Assembly (NCBI RefSeq): GCF_003363015.1
Contig: NZ_QRAP01000007.1
Location: 1 to 64,000, forward strand
Length of the DNA stretch: 64,000 nucleotides
DNA from: Enterobacillus tribolii
GTDB lineage: Bacteria; Pseudomonadota; Gammaproteobacteria; Enterobacterales; Enterobacteriaceae
Direction of reading: 5' to 3'
Both the position numbers and the translations under genes were made by a program. The notes under the pieces were generated by a model, which made no database searches, had not been told where the DNA came from, and saw only the letters and a list, made by a program, of their open reading frames with translations. Below, one piece after another: positions 31,452 through 41,227 of this stretch. Within the stretch, counting starts at the first letter, position 1. Each line of letters begins with the position of its first letter.

Positions 31452-32780
31452 ATGACGATGATGAAATATACAATTCCCGCCCTGCTGCTGGGGGCGCTGA
31501 GCGTTAATGCGATGGCGCAGGATTCCGCCGGCGTTGATCTGATCAAGCGCGGCGAGTATCTGGCGCGCGCCGGCGACTGCGTGGCCTGCCATACCAGCAA
31601 GGGCGGCACGGCGTTTGCCGGCGGGCTGCCGATGGCGACGCCGATCGGTACGATTTATTCCACCAACATTACGCCGGACAAGAAAACCGGCATCGGCGAG
31701 TACACCTTTGAGGACTTCGACAACGCCGTGCGTCACGGTATCGCCAAAAACGGCGACACCCTGTACCCGGCCATGCCGTACCCTTCCTACTCGGTGGTGA
31801 CCGAAACGGACATGCGCGCCCTGTATGCCTACTTCATGAATGGCGTGAAGCCGGTGGAGCAGGCCAACAAAGAGAGCGATATTCCGTGGCCGCTGTCTAT
31901 GCGCTGGCCGCTGGCGATTTGGCGCGGGATGTTTGCGCCGGACGTGCGCGACTTCAAACCGGCGCAGGGCGAAGATGCGGTGCTGGCGCGCGGTCGCTAC
32001 CTGGTTGAAGGGCTGGGGCACTGCGGCGCCTGCCATACGCCGCGCAGCATCACCATGCAGGAGAAGGCGCTGAATGACGGCGAAGGGAGTGAATACTTGT
32101 CCGGCAGCGCGCCGATAGACGGCTGGATCGCCACCAACCTGCGCGGCGACTTCCGCGATGGCCTGGGAAGCTGGAGCGAACAGGATCTGACAGAGTTTCT
32201 GCGCACCGGCCGCAACCACAAAACGGCAGTGTTTGGCGGCATGACCGACGTTGTGGAACACAGCCTGCAATACCTGACGCCGGACGACGCCGCTGCCATC
32301 GCCCGCTACCTGAAATCCCTGCCGGCGGTGGATAAAAACCAAACGCCGTTCAAGGAAGATGACAGCGTAGCCAAAGCGTTGTGGAAGGGCGACGACAGCA
32401 AACCAGGCGCGGCGCTGTACGTCGACAACTGTGCCGCCTGTCACCGCACCGACGGCAGCGGTTATGCCCGTTTCTTCCCGGAACTGCGCGGCAATCCGGT
32501 GGTGATGAGCGACGATGCTACCTCGTTGATTCACATCGTGCTGACCGGCAATACGCTGCCGGGCGTACGGGGCGCGCCGTCTTCCATTACGATGCCGCCG
32601 TTCGGCTGGCGTTTGAATGACCAGCAGGTCGCGGACGTCGTCAACTTCATCCGCTCCAGCTGGGGCAACAGCGCACCGGCCGTCACGGCAAAAGACGTGG
32701 CGGAAGTCCGTGAAGATAAGGAATTAATTCCGGACCCCAAACTGCTGGGCAGCGCGGACATCGGTAAGCTGGCGCCTTGA
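31452..32780 (+). CDS. Gluconate 2-dehydrogenase-type cytochrome c subunit
   Basis: 442 residues. N-terminal signal peptide (IPALLLGALSVNAMA, cleavage after AMA). Three haem c motifs, CVACH (~45), CGACH (~195) and CAACH (~330), each with a distal Met candidate, give the tri-haem subunit that carries electrons from the flavoprotein to ubiquinone. Last gene of the operon, 3 bases after the flavoprotein gene. Homologous to cytochrome subunits of gluconate, sorbitol and alcohol dehydrogenases, so again the substrate is open. Confidence 0.92.
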   Translation: MTMMKYTIPALLLGALSVNAMAQDSAGVDLIKRGEYLARAGDCVACHTSKGGTAFAGGLPMATPIGTIYSTNITPDKKTGIGEYTFEDFDNAVRHGIAKNGDTLYPAMPYPSYSVVTETDMRALYAYFMNGVKPVEQANKESDIPWPLSMRWPLAIWRGMFAPDVRDFKPAQGEDAVLARGRYLVEGLGHCGACHTPRSITMQEKALNDGEGSEYLSGSAPIDGWIATNLRGDFRDGLGSWSEQDLTEFLRTGRNHKTAVFGGMTDVVEHSLQYLTPDDAAAIARYLKSLPAVDKNQTPFKEDDSVAKALWKGDDSKPGAALYVDNCAACHRTDGSGYARFFPELRGNPVVMSDDATSLIHIVLTGNTLPGVRGAPSSITMPPFGWRLNDQQVADVVNFIRSSWGNSAPAVTAKDVAEVREDKELIPDPKLLGSADIGKLAP

Positions 32781-32814
32781 GAACGGACGGCCCGGCGCCG
32801 TCAGACAGCACGTA

Positions 32815-32837
32815 CGGCGGGAAGGGATTTCCCGCCG
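32815..32837. terminator. Hairpin between the dehydrogenase operon and sanA
   Basis: Nine-base arms CGGCGGGAA / TTCCCGCCG, 34 bases past the cytochrome stop and between convergent genes. No T-run on either strand, so terminator function is tentative. Confidence 0.4.
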
Positions 32838-32846
32838 GTGAACGAT

Positions 32847-33632
<786 letters not shown>

Positions 33633-33693
33633 TTACCCGCTCCGGTGAAGCAAGATATTGGCAGGGGGATCGGTATCTGGCTGATGAAAATTT

Positions 33694-33721
33694 AGGCGCC
33701 GGATAGTCCGGCGCCTTTTTT
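33694..33721. terminator. Strong hairpin with T-run between maeA and sanA
   Basis: Ten-base stem AGGCGCCGGA / TCCGGCGCCT (loop TAG) with a T-run on the plus strand. On the minus strand, where both flanking genes are read, the stem is followed only by AAATTTTC. It probably ends maeA transcription and blocks antisense reading from the sanA side. Confidence 0.6.
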
Positions 33722-33728
33722 CGGCGGA

Positions 33729-35426
33729 TCAGAAGGATGTTCGCTTGTAGACCCGGTACTGCGGCTGCCAGAAGTTATTTTCAATCGCCTGCTGCAACGC
33801 TTCATCGGAGGTCAGCACCGCCACGCCCTGCAGCTGCGCTTCTTTGGCGACCTGGAACGCAATGATGCGCGACACGCGCTGAATGTCATTAACGTCGGGC
33901 AGCAAAGCGCCCTGACCTTCCTGCGCCAGCGGGGAACATGACGCCAGCGCGCGGCTGGCCGCCATCAGCATGCCGTCGGTGACGCGTTTGGCGCCGGAGG
34001 CCAGTACGCCCAGCCCGATGCCGGGGAAGATGTAGGAGTTATTGCACTGGGCGATCGGATACTGACGGTCTTTGTAGACCACCGGTGTGAACGGGCTGCC
34101 GGTCGCGACCAGCGCCGCGCCGTCGGTCCAGGTGATAATGTCCTCCGGGCGCGCTTCCACCCGCGATGTCGGGTTGGACAGCGGCATCACGATGGGGCGC
34201 GGGCAGTGGCTGTGCATCTCGCGGATGATCTCTTCGGTGAACAGCCCCGGCTGGCCGGAAACGCCGATCAGCACCGTGGGTTTGGCGTTGTGCACCACTT
34301 CCAGCAGCGAAATGGCGTCGCTGGCTACCTGCCAGTGGCTGAGCGCCTCGCTCTTTTGCACCAGCTTGCTCTGGAAGTCGAGCAGGTTGGGCAGCTTGTC
34401 GGTCAACAGGCCGAAGCGGTCAACCATAAAGATGCGCGCGCGGGCTTCTTCATCGCTCAGCCCCTCGGCCTTCATCTGGGCGATGATCTGCTCGGCGATG
34501 CCGCAACCGGCGGACCCGGCGCCCAGGAAGGTGATGGTTTGCTCGCTCAGCTTGCTGCCGGCGGCGTGGCTGGCGGCAATCAGGCTGCCCAGCGTGACGG
34601 CGGCGGTGCCCTGAATGTCGTCATTGAAGCAGCACAGTTCGTCGCGGTAGCGGGTGAGCAACGGCATGGCGTTTTTCTGCGCGAAATCTTCGAACTGCAA
34701 CAGGACGTTAGGCCAGCGGCGCTTCACCGCCTGAATGAATTCGTCAACGAAGGCATAGTATTCGTCGCCGGAAATGCGCGGGTGACGCCAGCCCATATAC
34801 AGCGGATCGTTCAGGCGCTGCGGGTTGTTGGTGCCGACATCCAGCACCACCGGCAGGGTATAGGCCGGGCTGATGCCGCCGCAGGAGGTATACAGGGAAA
34901 GCTTGCCGATAGGAATGCCCATTCCGCCGATGCCCTGATCGCCCAGTCCGAGAATGCGCTCGCCGTCGGTCACCACAATTACCTTCACGTTCTGCTTGGT
35001 GGCGTTTTGCAGCATGTCGTCGATGCGGTCGCGGTTGGGGTAGGAGATGAACAGACCGCGCGCACGGCGGTAAATGTCAGAGAAATGCTCGCAGGCTTCG
35101 CCCACCGTCGGGGTATAGATGATGGGCATCATTTCGCTCAGGTGAGCGTCCAGCAGGCGGTAGAACAGGGTTTCGTTGGTGTCCTGAATGTTGCGCAGGT
35201 AAATGTGCTTGTCGCTGTCGCTTTTGAAGTCGAGATACTGACGATAAGCGCGTTCGGTCTGTTCCTCGATGGTTTCCACCGCTTCAGGCAGCAACCCGTG
35301 CAGGTTAAAGTTGCTGCGCTCCTCTTCGGTGAAGGCGCTTCCCTTGTTCAGCAGGGGAAACTCAAGCAGGATCGGGCCGGCGTAGGGGATGTACAAAGGG
35401 CGTTTACTTTCGTATTCCAGTTCCAT
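33729..35426 (-). CDS. maeA: NAD-dependent malic enzyme
   Basis: 565 residues from the ATG at 35426, equal to E. coli MaeA; an in-frame GTG at 35435 would add three residues. It converts malate to pyruvate with CO2 release. Landmarks: [26 protein letters not shown], the [13 protein letters not shown] tyrosine, [41 protein letters not shown] with the metal-binding acidic pair, [11 protein letters not shown], and the Rossmann motif [15 protein letters not shown]. Together with TtdAB oxaloacetate production it could feed pyruvate. Divergent from the ydj cluster, from which it is separated by ~400 A+T-rich bases. Confidence 0.97.
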   Translation of the reverse strand: MELEYESKRPLYIPYAGPILLEFPLLNKGSAFTEEERSNFNLHGLLPEAVETIEEQTERAYRQYLDFKSDSDKHIYLRNIQDTNETLFYRLLDAHLSEMMPIIYTPTVGEACEHFSDIYRRARGLFISYPNRDRIDDMLQNATKQNVKVIVVTDGERILGLGDQGIGGMGIPIGKLSLYTSCGGISPAYTLPVVLDVGTNNPQRLNDPLYMGWRHPRISGDEYYAFVDEFIQAVKRRWPNVLLQFEDFAQKNAMPLLTRYRDELCCFNDDIQGTAAVTLGSLIAASHAAGSKLSEQTITFLGAGSAGCGIAEQIIAQMKAEGLSDEEARARIFMVDRFGLLTDKLPNLLDFQSKLVQKSEALSHWQVASDAISLLEVVHNAKPTVLIGVSGQPGLFTEEIIREMHSHCPRPIVMPLSNPTSRVEARPEDIITWTDGAALVATGSPFTPVVYKDRQYPIAQCNNSYIFPGIGLGVLASGAKRVTDGMLMAASRALASCSPLAQEGQGALLPDVNDIQRVSRIIAFQVAKEAQLQGVAVLTSDEALQQAIENNFWQPQYRVYKRTSF

Positions 35427-35822
35427 GAACGACACTCTTTTTATTTTATCGGTTTATGGTCTGCCATGCAGGTATGGCGGGGGGATCGTAAGAGATACTA
35501 CGAGGTTGTTCAACGCTTATTCACGAATATCACTTTATCTTTCAGAAGATGCCGGTGATTTTGCCGGGGAAGATCCCGCTTTCCCGATATCTTTTCTTTG
35601 TTTGGAAAATCCACATTTCATCCTGATTTTTCTCTTTGTTTTTAAATTGTTGATATTCATTGATTTAATTATTATTCAATTTACCTTCATCATGAATTTT
35701 TGTGATCTGGTTAGCCTATCTTACACTTAAATCTGTGTTTCACAGATTTATCGTTGACTTCAAAATGCGTGTGTAGAATTATTGTGCTCAGTGAATCAAA
35801 AATAACCACCAGGAGAAATTCT
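35427..35822. other. Divergent regulatory region between maeA and ydjL
   Basis: About 396 bases, strongly A+T-rich in the middle (35620-35710). It contains the palindrome at 35728-35750 and a possible -35 TTGACT (35754-35759). No gene recognised. Confidence 0.5.
35728..35750. promoter_or_regulatory. Palindromic operator candidate upstream of ydjL
   Basis: Perfect 10-base arms TAAATCTGTG and CACAGATTTA around a TTT centre. It lies 73 bases before the ydjL start and just upstream of a possible -35 TTGACT. The obvious candidate ligand is the DeoR-family regulator YdjF encoded in the same cluster. The half-site spacing does not fit CRP. Confidence 0.6.
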
Positions 35823-36899
35823 ATGAAAGCGTTGGCGCGGTTCGGAAAGCCATTCGGCGGTTACAAGATGATTGATATCCCTGAGCCGGTATGCGGGCCT
35901 GATGACGTGGTCGTCGAGATTAAGGCAGCGGCAATCTGCGGGGCTGATATGAAGCACTACAAGGTCGAGAACGGATCTGATGAGCTGAACTCCGTGCGCG
36001 GGCATGAATTCGCCGGCGAGATCGTCAGCGTCGGGCAGAACGTAAAAGACTGGAAGGTCGGGCAGCGCGTGGTTTCCGACAACAGCGGTCATGTGTGCGG
36101 CGTATGTCCGGCCTGCGAACAGGGTGATTTTCTGTGTTGTGCAGAAAAAGTGAATCTCGGGCTGGATAACAACACCTGGGGCGGCGGTTTTTCCAAATAC
36201 TGCCTGATCCCCGGTGAAATCCTCAAAATTCACCGCCACGCCCTGTGGGAAATTCCCGCCAACGTGAAGTATGAAGAGGCTGCGGTGCTGGACCCCATCT
36301 GTAATGCCTACAAGTCGATAGCCCAGCAGTCGAAGTTTTTGCCGGGACAGGACGTGGTCGTGATCGGCACCGGGCCGCTGGGGCTGTTTTCCGTACAGAT
36401 GGCCCGCATCATGGGCGCGGTCAATATCGTGGTCGTCGGCCTGGATGATGACGTCCGGGTGCGCTTCGGCGTGGCGAAAGCACTGGGAGCAACGGCAACG
36501 GTCAATGCGTCGAAGGAAGACGTGGTCGCCACCTGCCGGCAAATATGCGGCAAGGACAACCTGGGGCTGGTTATCGAATGCTCCGGCGCCAACATCGCGC
36601 TCAAGCAGGCGATCGAAATGCTGCGCCCCAACGGCGAGGTCGTGCGCGTCGGCATGGGGTTCAGCCCGCTGGACTTCTCCATCAATGACATTACCGCCTG
36701 GAACAAAAGCATCATCGGCCATATGGCCTATGACTCCACCTCCTGGCGTCACGCCATCAGGCTGCTCGCCTCAGGTGCGATTCAGGTGCAGCCGATGATC
36801 ACGCACCGCATCGGCCTTTCTCAGTGGGAAAAAGGGTTTGATGCCATGGCGGATAAAAGCGCCATCAAAGTCATCATGACTTACGACTTCGACGAATAA
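35823..36899 (+). CDS. ydjL: Zinc-dependent alcohol/polyol dehydrogenase YdjL
   Basis: 358 residues from the ATG at 35823 (CAGGAGAA just upstream; the frame opens at 35754), equal to E. coli YdjL. Medium-chain dehydrogenase: catalytic zinc site AAAICGADMKHY and RGHEFAGEIVS, structural zinc cysteines CGVCPACEQGDFLCC, and NAD fold VVIGTGPLGLFSVQMARIMGA. It likely oxidises or reduces a polyol or sugar acid. First gene of the cluster that runs in the same order as E. coli ydjLKJIHG-ydjF-ydjE. Substrate unknown. Confidence 0.88.
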   Translation: MKALARFGKPFGGYKMIDIPEPVCGPDDVVVEIKAAAICGADMKHYKVENGSDELNSVRGHEFAGEIVSVGQNVKDWKVGQRVVSDNSGHVCGVCPACEQGDFLCCAEKVNLGLDNNTWGGGFSKYCLIPGEILKIHRHALWEIPANVKYEEAAVLDPICNAYKSIAQQSKFLPGQDVVVIGTGPLGLFSVQMARIMGAVNIVVVGLDDDVRVRFGVAKALGATATVNASKEDVVATCRQICGKDNLGLVIECSGANIALKQAIEMLRPNGEVVRVGMGFSPLDFSINDITAWNKSIIGHMAYDSTSWRHAIRLLASGAIQVQPMITHRIGLSQWEKGFDAMADKSAIKVIMTYDFDE

Positions 36900-36958
36900 A
36901 AACGCCGGAAAGACTTCTGCAAAGAAGGAAGCACACCGTAAAGAAGGAAGCAAATGTC

Positions 36959-38335
36959 ATGGAACAAACACAAAAGCCCAACTGCGGCGCCAGGCTCGAC
37001 CGCCTGCCGGACAGCAGCTGGCATTACAGTATGTTCGGTATGGTGGCGTTCGGGTTGCTGGTCTGCTGGAGCAACGCGGTCGGGGGGCTGATCCTCGCGC
37101 AACTGAAAGAACTGGGATGGACCGATAACAGTACCAGTGCGGCGTTTTCCGCCATCACGACGGCGGGCATGTTCGCCGGTGCGCTGATCGGCGGCATCAT
37201 CGGCGATAAAATCGGCAGGCGCAACGGGTTCATTCTGTATGAACTGATTCATATTGCCGCGATGGTCGCGGGGGCGTTTTCGCCCAATATGGATTTCCTG
37301 ATCGGCGCCCGTTTCGTGATGGGCTTCGGGCTGGGCGCATTATTAGTGACGTTGTTCGCCGGCTTTACGGAATATATGCCGGGGCGCAACCGGGGAACCT
37401 GGTCGAGCCGGGTTTCATTTATCGGTAACTGGTCTTATCCCGTCTGTTCGTTAATTGCGATGATGCTGACGATGTGGATTTCCGCCGAATGGAACTGGCG
37501 CGTGCAGTTATTAATTCCCGCCGTGCTGTCCGTGATCGCCACTTATATCGCGTATAAAAAGTTTCCGGAATCTCCCCGCTGGCTTGAAACGCAGGGGCGT
37601 TATGCAGAAGCGGAAGCGGTGATGGCGGAGATTGAAAAGAAGGTTGCCGAAAGCACGGGGAAAGCATTATCGCCGGTGATGAACGTCACACAGACGCCGC
37701 CGCGCAGCGTGCCTTATTCCGCCCTGCTCAAAGGCGCGCTGCTGAAAAGGGTTATCCTGGGCTCGTTCGTTCTGATTGCCATGAACGTGGTGCAATACAC
37801 GCTGATTAACTGGCTGCCGACCATTTTCATGACACAGGGAATTAATTTAAAAGATTCCATTGTGCTGAATACGATGAGCATGTTTGGCGCACCGTTCGGC
37901 ATTTTTATCGCCATGCTGATCATGGACAAAATTTCCCGTAAAGCGATGGGAATCGGACTGCTGCTGCTTATTGCCGCCCTGGGCTATGTTTATTCCCTGC
38001 AAAGCAGCATGTTTATGATTTCGTTAATCGGGTTCTTTCTGATTACCTTCGTTTATATGTATGTCTGCTATGCCTCGGCGGTGTATGTTCCCGAAATCTG
38101 GCCGACCGAAGCCAAGCTGAGAGGCGCGGGGCTGGCGAACGCCGTCGGGCGCATCAGCGGTATCGCCGCGCCATATGCCGTCGCCGTGCTGCTGGACGGT
38201 TACGGCGCACCGGGGGTGTTCGCGCTGCTTGGCACCGTCTCCGTCATCGTCGCCGCTGCCATATTCTTTATCGGTATTGAAACCAAAGGGGCCTCCGTAG
38301 AGAGCATCGCCCAGGGTGTCGTTGCCGGGAAATAA
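36959..38335 (+). CDS. ydjK: MFS carbohydrate transporter YdjK
   Basis: 458 residues, 12 membrane helices; E. coli YdjK has 459. Sugar-porter-type MFS features: GGIIGDKIGRRNGF between helices 2 and 3, RFVMGFGLGALLVTLFAGFTEYMPGRNRGTWSS, FPESPRWLETQGRYAEAEAVM in the central loop, and VYVPEIWPTEAKLRGAGLANAVGRISG. It presumably imports the substrate of the two dehydrogenases, kinase and aldolase. It resembles YdjE at the far end of the cluster, so the locus has two related transporters. Confidence 0.88.
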   Translation: MEQTQKPNCGARLDRLPDSSWHYSMFGMVAFGLLVCWSNAVGGLILAQLKELGWTDNSTSAAFSAITTAGMFAGALIGGIIGDKIGRRNGFILYELIHIAAMVAGAFSPNMDFLIGARFVMGFGLGALLVTLFAGFTEYMPGRNRGTWSSRVSFIGNWSYPVCSLIAMMLTMWISAEWNWRVQLLIPAVLSVIATYIAYKKFPESPRWLETQGRYAEAEAVMAEIEKKVAESTGKALSPVMNVTQTPPRSVPYSALLKGALLKRVILGSFVLIAMNVVQYTLINWLPTIFMTQGINLKDSIVLNTMSMFGAPFGIFIAMLIMDKISRKAMGIGLLLLIAALGYVYSLQSSMFMISLIGFFLITFVYMYVCYASAVYVPEIWPTEAKLRGAGLANAVGRISGIAAPYAVAVLLDGYGAPGVFALLGTVSVIVAAAIFFIGIETKGASVESIAQGVVAGK

Positions 38336-38360
38336 CGGATAACTGTTCTGGAGAAATAGA

Positions 38361-39404
38361 ATGAATAATTCCAAAGCTATATTGAAAACGCCGGGAACCA
38401 TGAAAATTATTCCGGCTGATATTCCCGTGCCGAAAGATGATGAAGTCCTGATTAATATTGAATACGTGGGTATTTGCGGCTCTGACGTTCATGGCTTCGA
38501 GTCCGGCCCTTTTATTCCGCCGAAAGATCCCAATCAGGAAATTGGCCTGGGGCATGAATGTGCGGGAACCGTCGTTGCCGTCGGGCGCGGCGTTAAGAAA
38601 TTTAAAATCGGGGATAAGGTCAATATTGAACCGGGCGTTCCCTGCGGTAAATGCCGTTATTGCCTGGAAGGCAAATACAATATTTGCCCCGACGTTGATT
38701 TTATGGCGACCCAGCCGAATTACCGCGGCGCGTTAACCCATTATTTATGTCATCCGGAAAGCTTCACTTACAAACTGCCGGAAAATATGGACACGATGGA
38801 AGGGGCGCTGGTGGAGCCTGCGGCGGTGGGCATTCATGCGGCGATGCTGGCAGATGTGAAACCGGGGAAAAAGATCGTGATCCTGGGCGCGGGCTGTATC
38901 GGCCTCATGACGCTACAGGCCTGCCGCTGCATGGGCGCGACTGACATTGTCGTTGTCGATGTGCTGGCAAAACGGCTGGAGATGGCGCTTAAGCTCGGCG
39001 CACGTCACGTTATCGACGGCGCTGCGGCGGATGTGGCGAGCCGGTGCCAGGAGCTGCTGGGCGACGCCGGCGCGGACATCGTGTTTGAAAGCGCGGGCGC
39101 GCAGGCGACGGTCAAACTGGCGCCTTATCTGGTAATGCGCGGCGGGAAAATTATGATTGTCGGGACGGTGCCGGGCGACACGCCGATCAATTTCCTGAAA
39201 ATAAACCGGGAAGTTTCCATTCAGACCGTATTCCGCTACGCCAACCGCTTTCCCGTTACCATTGAGGCGATTTCCTCAGGCCGGTTCGACGTGAAATCCA
39301 TGGTGACCAATATCTATGACTATGAAGACGTACAGCGTGCGTTTGAAGAGTCTGTGAATAACAAGAAAGACATTATCAAGGGCGTCATTAAAGTCGCCGG
39401 TTAA
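38361..39404 (+). CDS. ydjJ: Zinc-dependent sorbitol-dehydrogenase-like YdjJ
   Basis: 347 residues; E. coli YdjJ has the same length. Medium-chain zinc dehydrogenase: YVGICGSDVHGFESG, GLGHECAGTVVAVG, structural zinc loop EPGVPCGKCRYCLEGKYNICPDV, and NAD fold IVILGAGCIGLMTLQACRCMGA. The first half resembles sorbitol/xylitol dehydrogenases. GGAG lies about 10 bases before the start. Third gene of the ydj operon, 25 bases after ydjK. Confidence 0.88.
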   Translation: MNNSKAILKTPGTMKIIPADIPVPKDDEVLINIEYVGICGSDVHGFESGPFIPPKDPNQEIGLGHECAGTVVAVGRGVKKFKIGDKVNIEPGVPCGKCRYCLEGKYNICPDVDFMATQPNYRGALTHYLCHPESFTYKLPENMDTMEGALVEPAAVGIHAAMLADVKPGKKIVILGAGCIGLMTLQACRCMGATDIVVVDVLAKRLEMALKLGARHVIDGAAADVASRCQELLGDAGADIVFESAGAQATVKLAPYLVMRGGKIMIVGTVPGDTPINFLKINREVSIQTVFRYANRFPVTIEAISSGRFDVKSMVTNIYDYEDVQRAFEESVNNKKDIIKGVIKVAG

Positions 39405-39425
39405 TTTAAATTGAGGAGCTGTACT

Positions 39426-40262
39426 ATGTTGGCGAGTATTCAATATTGGGAAACACAGGCACAGGAAAAGTATTACGCGATCCCTCATTTTAATGTCTGG
39501 AATGCGGAAATGCTGATGGGGACGATTGACGCGGCCGAAGAAGCGCGTTCACCGGTAATTATTTCTTTCGGCACCGGGTTCGTCGGTAATACCTCATTTG
39601 AAGATTTCTCTCACATGATGGTTTCTATGGCCGAAAAAGCGAGCGTGCCGGTGATTACGCATTGGGATCACGGCCGTAACCTGGAGATTATTCAAAATGC
39701 GTGGCGGCACGGCATGAATTCTCTGATGCGCGACGCCTCGGCATTTGATTTTGAAGAGAACATCCGCCTGACCAAAGAAGCCGTGGATTATTTCCACCCG
39801 CTCGGCATTCCCATTGAGGCGGAGCTGGGCCACGTCGGCAATGAAACCGTCTATGAAGAAGCGCTGGCCTCGTACCATTATACCGATCCGGCGCAGGCGG
39901 CGGAGTTTGTTGAAAGAACCCGCTGTGATTCGCTGGCGGTGGCAATTGGCAATCAGCACGGCGTTTATACCTCGGAACCGAAGCTGAATTTCGACGTGAT
40001 TGAAAAAGTGCGCGCCGCCGTCTCCGTTCCGCTGGTGCTGCATGGCGCATCGGGGATCAGCGATGAGGATATCCGGGTCGCGATTTCCCTTGGAATAACC
40101 AAGATTAATATTCACACGGAGCTTTGTCAGGCCGCGATGGCTGCCGTTAATGAAAACTGCGGGCAGCCCTTCCTGCACCTGGAGCGGGAAGTCAGAAAAG
40201 CGGTGAAAGAGCGGGCGTTGGAAAAAATCCGTCTGTTTGGCTCCGACGGAAGGGCGGAATAG
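39426..40262 (+). CDS. ydjI: Class II ketose-phosphate aldolase YdjI
   Basis: 278 residues from the ATG at 39426 (GAGGAGC upstream), equal to E. coli YdjI and very similar throughout. Class II fructose-bisphosphate aldolase family (KbaY/GatY-like): PHFNVWNAEMLMG, ITHWDHGRNLEII with zinc-site Asp/His, LMRDASAFDFEENI, PIEAELGHVGNE, LHGASGISDEDI, and GITKINIHTEL. It should cleave a ketose 1-phosphate to DHAP plus an aldehyde. As I recall, published work on the E. coli enzyme found activity on long-chain sugar-acid aldehydes, but the natural substrate is not settled. Confidence 0.92.
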   Translation: MLASIQYWETQAQEKYYAIPHFNVWNAEMLMGTIDAAEEARSPVIISFGTGFVGNTSFEDFSHMMVSMAEKASVPVITHWDHGRNLEIIQNAWRHGMNSLMRDASAFDFEENIRLTKEAVDYFHPLGIPIEAELGHVGNETVYEEALASYHYTDPAQAAEFVERTRCDSLAVAIGNQHGVYTSEPKLNFDVIEKVRAAVSVPLVLHGASGISDEDIRVAISLGITKINIHTELCQAAMAAVNENCGQPFLHLEREVRKAVKERALEKIRLFGSDGRAE

Positions 40263-40267
40263 CGGCC

Positions 40268-41227
40268 ATGAAAACGATAGACGTAATCTGCATTGGCGCC
40301 GCCATTGTCGATATTCCGTTACAGCCGGTGAGTAAGAACATTTTCGACATTGACTCTTACCCGCTGGAGCGGATTGCCATGACTATCGGCGGCGATGCGA
40401 TCAATGAAGCGACGATTATTTCCCGGCTGGGCCATAAGGTTGCGTTGATGAGCCGGATTGGCCGGGATGCGCCGGGGCATTTTATTCTGGAGGCCTGCCG
40501 GCGCGAGGGGATCGATATTCAGAACCTGATCTGCGATGAGCATATCGATACCTCAATCAACGTCGGCCTGGTCACTGAAGACGGGGAACGCACGTTCGTT
40601 ACCAACCGCAACGGCAGCCTGTGGAAACTCAATATTAACGATATCGACTTTTCCCGTTTCGGTGAGGCGCGGCTGCTATCGCTGGCCAGTATTTTTAACA
40701 GCCCGCTGCTGGATGGCCCGGCGCTGGTGCAGATTTTTACCCGCGCAAAGGCCGGGGGGCTGATTATCTGTGCCGACATGATTAAACCCCGGCTGAATGA
40801 AACTCTGGAAGATATTCGCGAAGCGCTGAGCTATGTCGATTACCTGTTTCCCAACTTCGATGAAGCCCGCACGTTAACCGGTGAAACGGAGCCGGAGGCC
40901 ATCGTCGATGCGTTTTTACGCTGCGGGGTAAAAACGGTGGTAATGAAAACGGGCAAAAACGGGTGTTACATCAAAAATGCCCGCGAGACGTTGGCCGTTC
41001 CGGCGGTGCCGGGTATCCGGCCCGTGGACACGATTGGCGCCGGCGATAACTTCGCCTCCGGTTTTATTACCGGACTGCTGGAGGGCAAAACGCTGGATGA
41101 ATGCGCCCGCTTTGCCAACGCCACCGCGGCGATTTCCGTGCAAAGCCTTGGCGCCACGACCGGGGTGCAGAACCGGTTGCAGGTTGAAACACTGTTGAAA
41201 AATAACGGGGAAGGGAAAGCAAAATGA
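40268..41227 (+). CDS. ydjH: PfkB-family sugar kinase YdjH
   Basis: 319 residues. Ribokinase fold: N-terminal IGAAIVDIPLQ and GGDAINEATIISRLGHKVALMSRIGRD (first PfkB signature), C-terminal catalytic motif DTIGAGDNFASGFITGLLEG with the base Asp in GAGD. It would phosphorylate the sugar or sugar acid before aldolase cleavage by YdjI. Five bases after ydjI, and its stop overlaps the ydjG start (ATGA). Confidence 0.9.
   Translation: MKTIDVICIGAAIVDIPLQPVSKNIFDIDSYPLERIAMTIGGDAINEATIISRLGHKVALMSRIGRDAPGHFILEACRREGIDIQNLICDEHIDTSINVGLVTEDGERTFVTNRNGSLWKLNINDIDFSRFGEARLLSLASIFNSPLLDGPALVQIFTRAKAGGLIICADMIKPRLNETLEDIREALSYVDYLFPNFDEARTLTGETEPEAIVDAFLRCGVKTVVMKTGKNGCYIKNARETLAVPAVPGIRPVDTIGAGDNFASGFITGLLEGKTLDECARFANATAAISVQSLGATTGVQNRLQVETLLKNNGEGKAK

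Noticed and set aside
28854..32534. Two very long minus-strand frames across the dehydrogenase operon
   Set aside because: They are the reverse frames of three confidently identified genes; products are Arg/His-rich without recognisable features.
33694..33721. Possible small RNA gene ending at the plus-strand hairpin with T-run between sanA and maeA
   Set aside because: The hairpin is oriented to end a plus-strand transcript, but no promoter could be recognised in the short gap upstream, so a simple bidirectional terminator is more economical.
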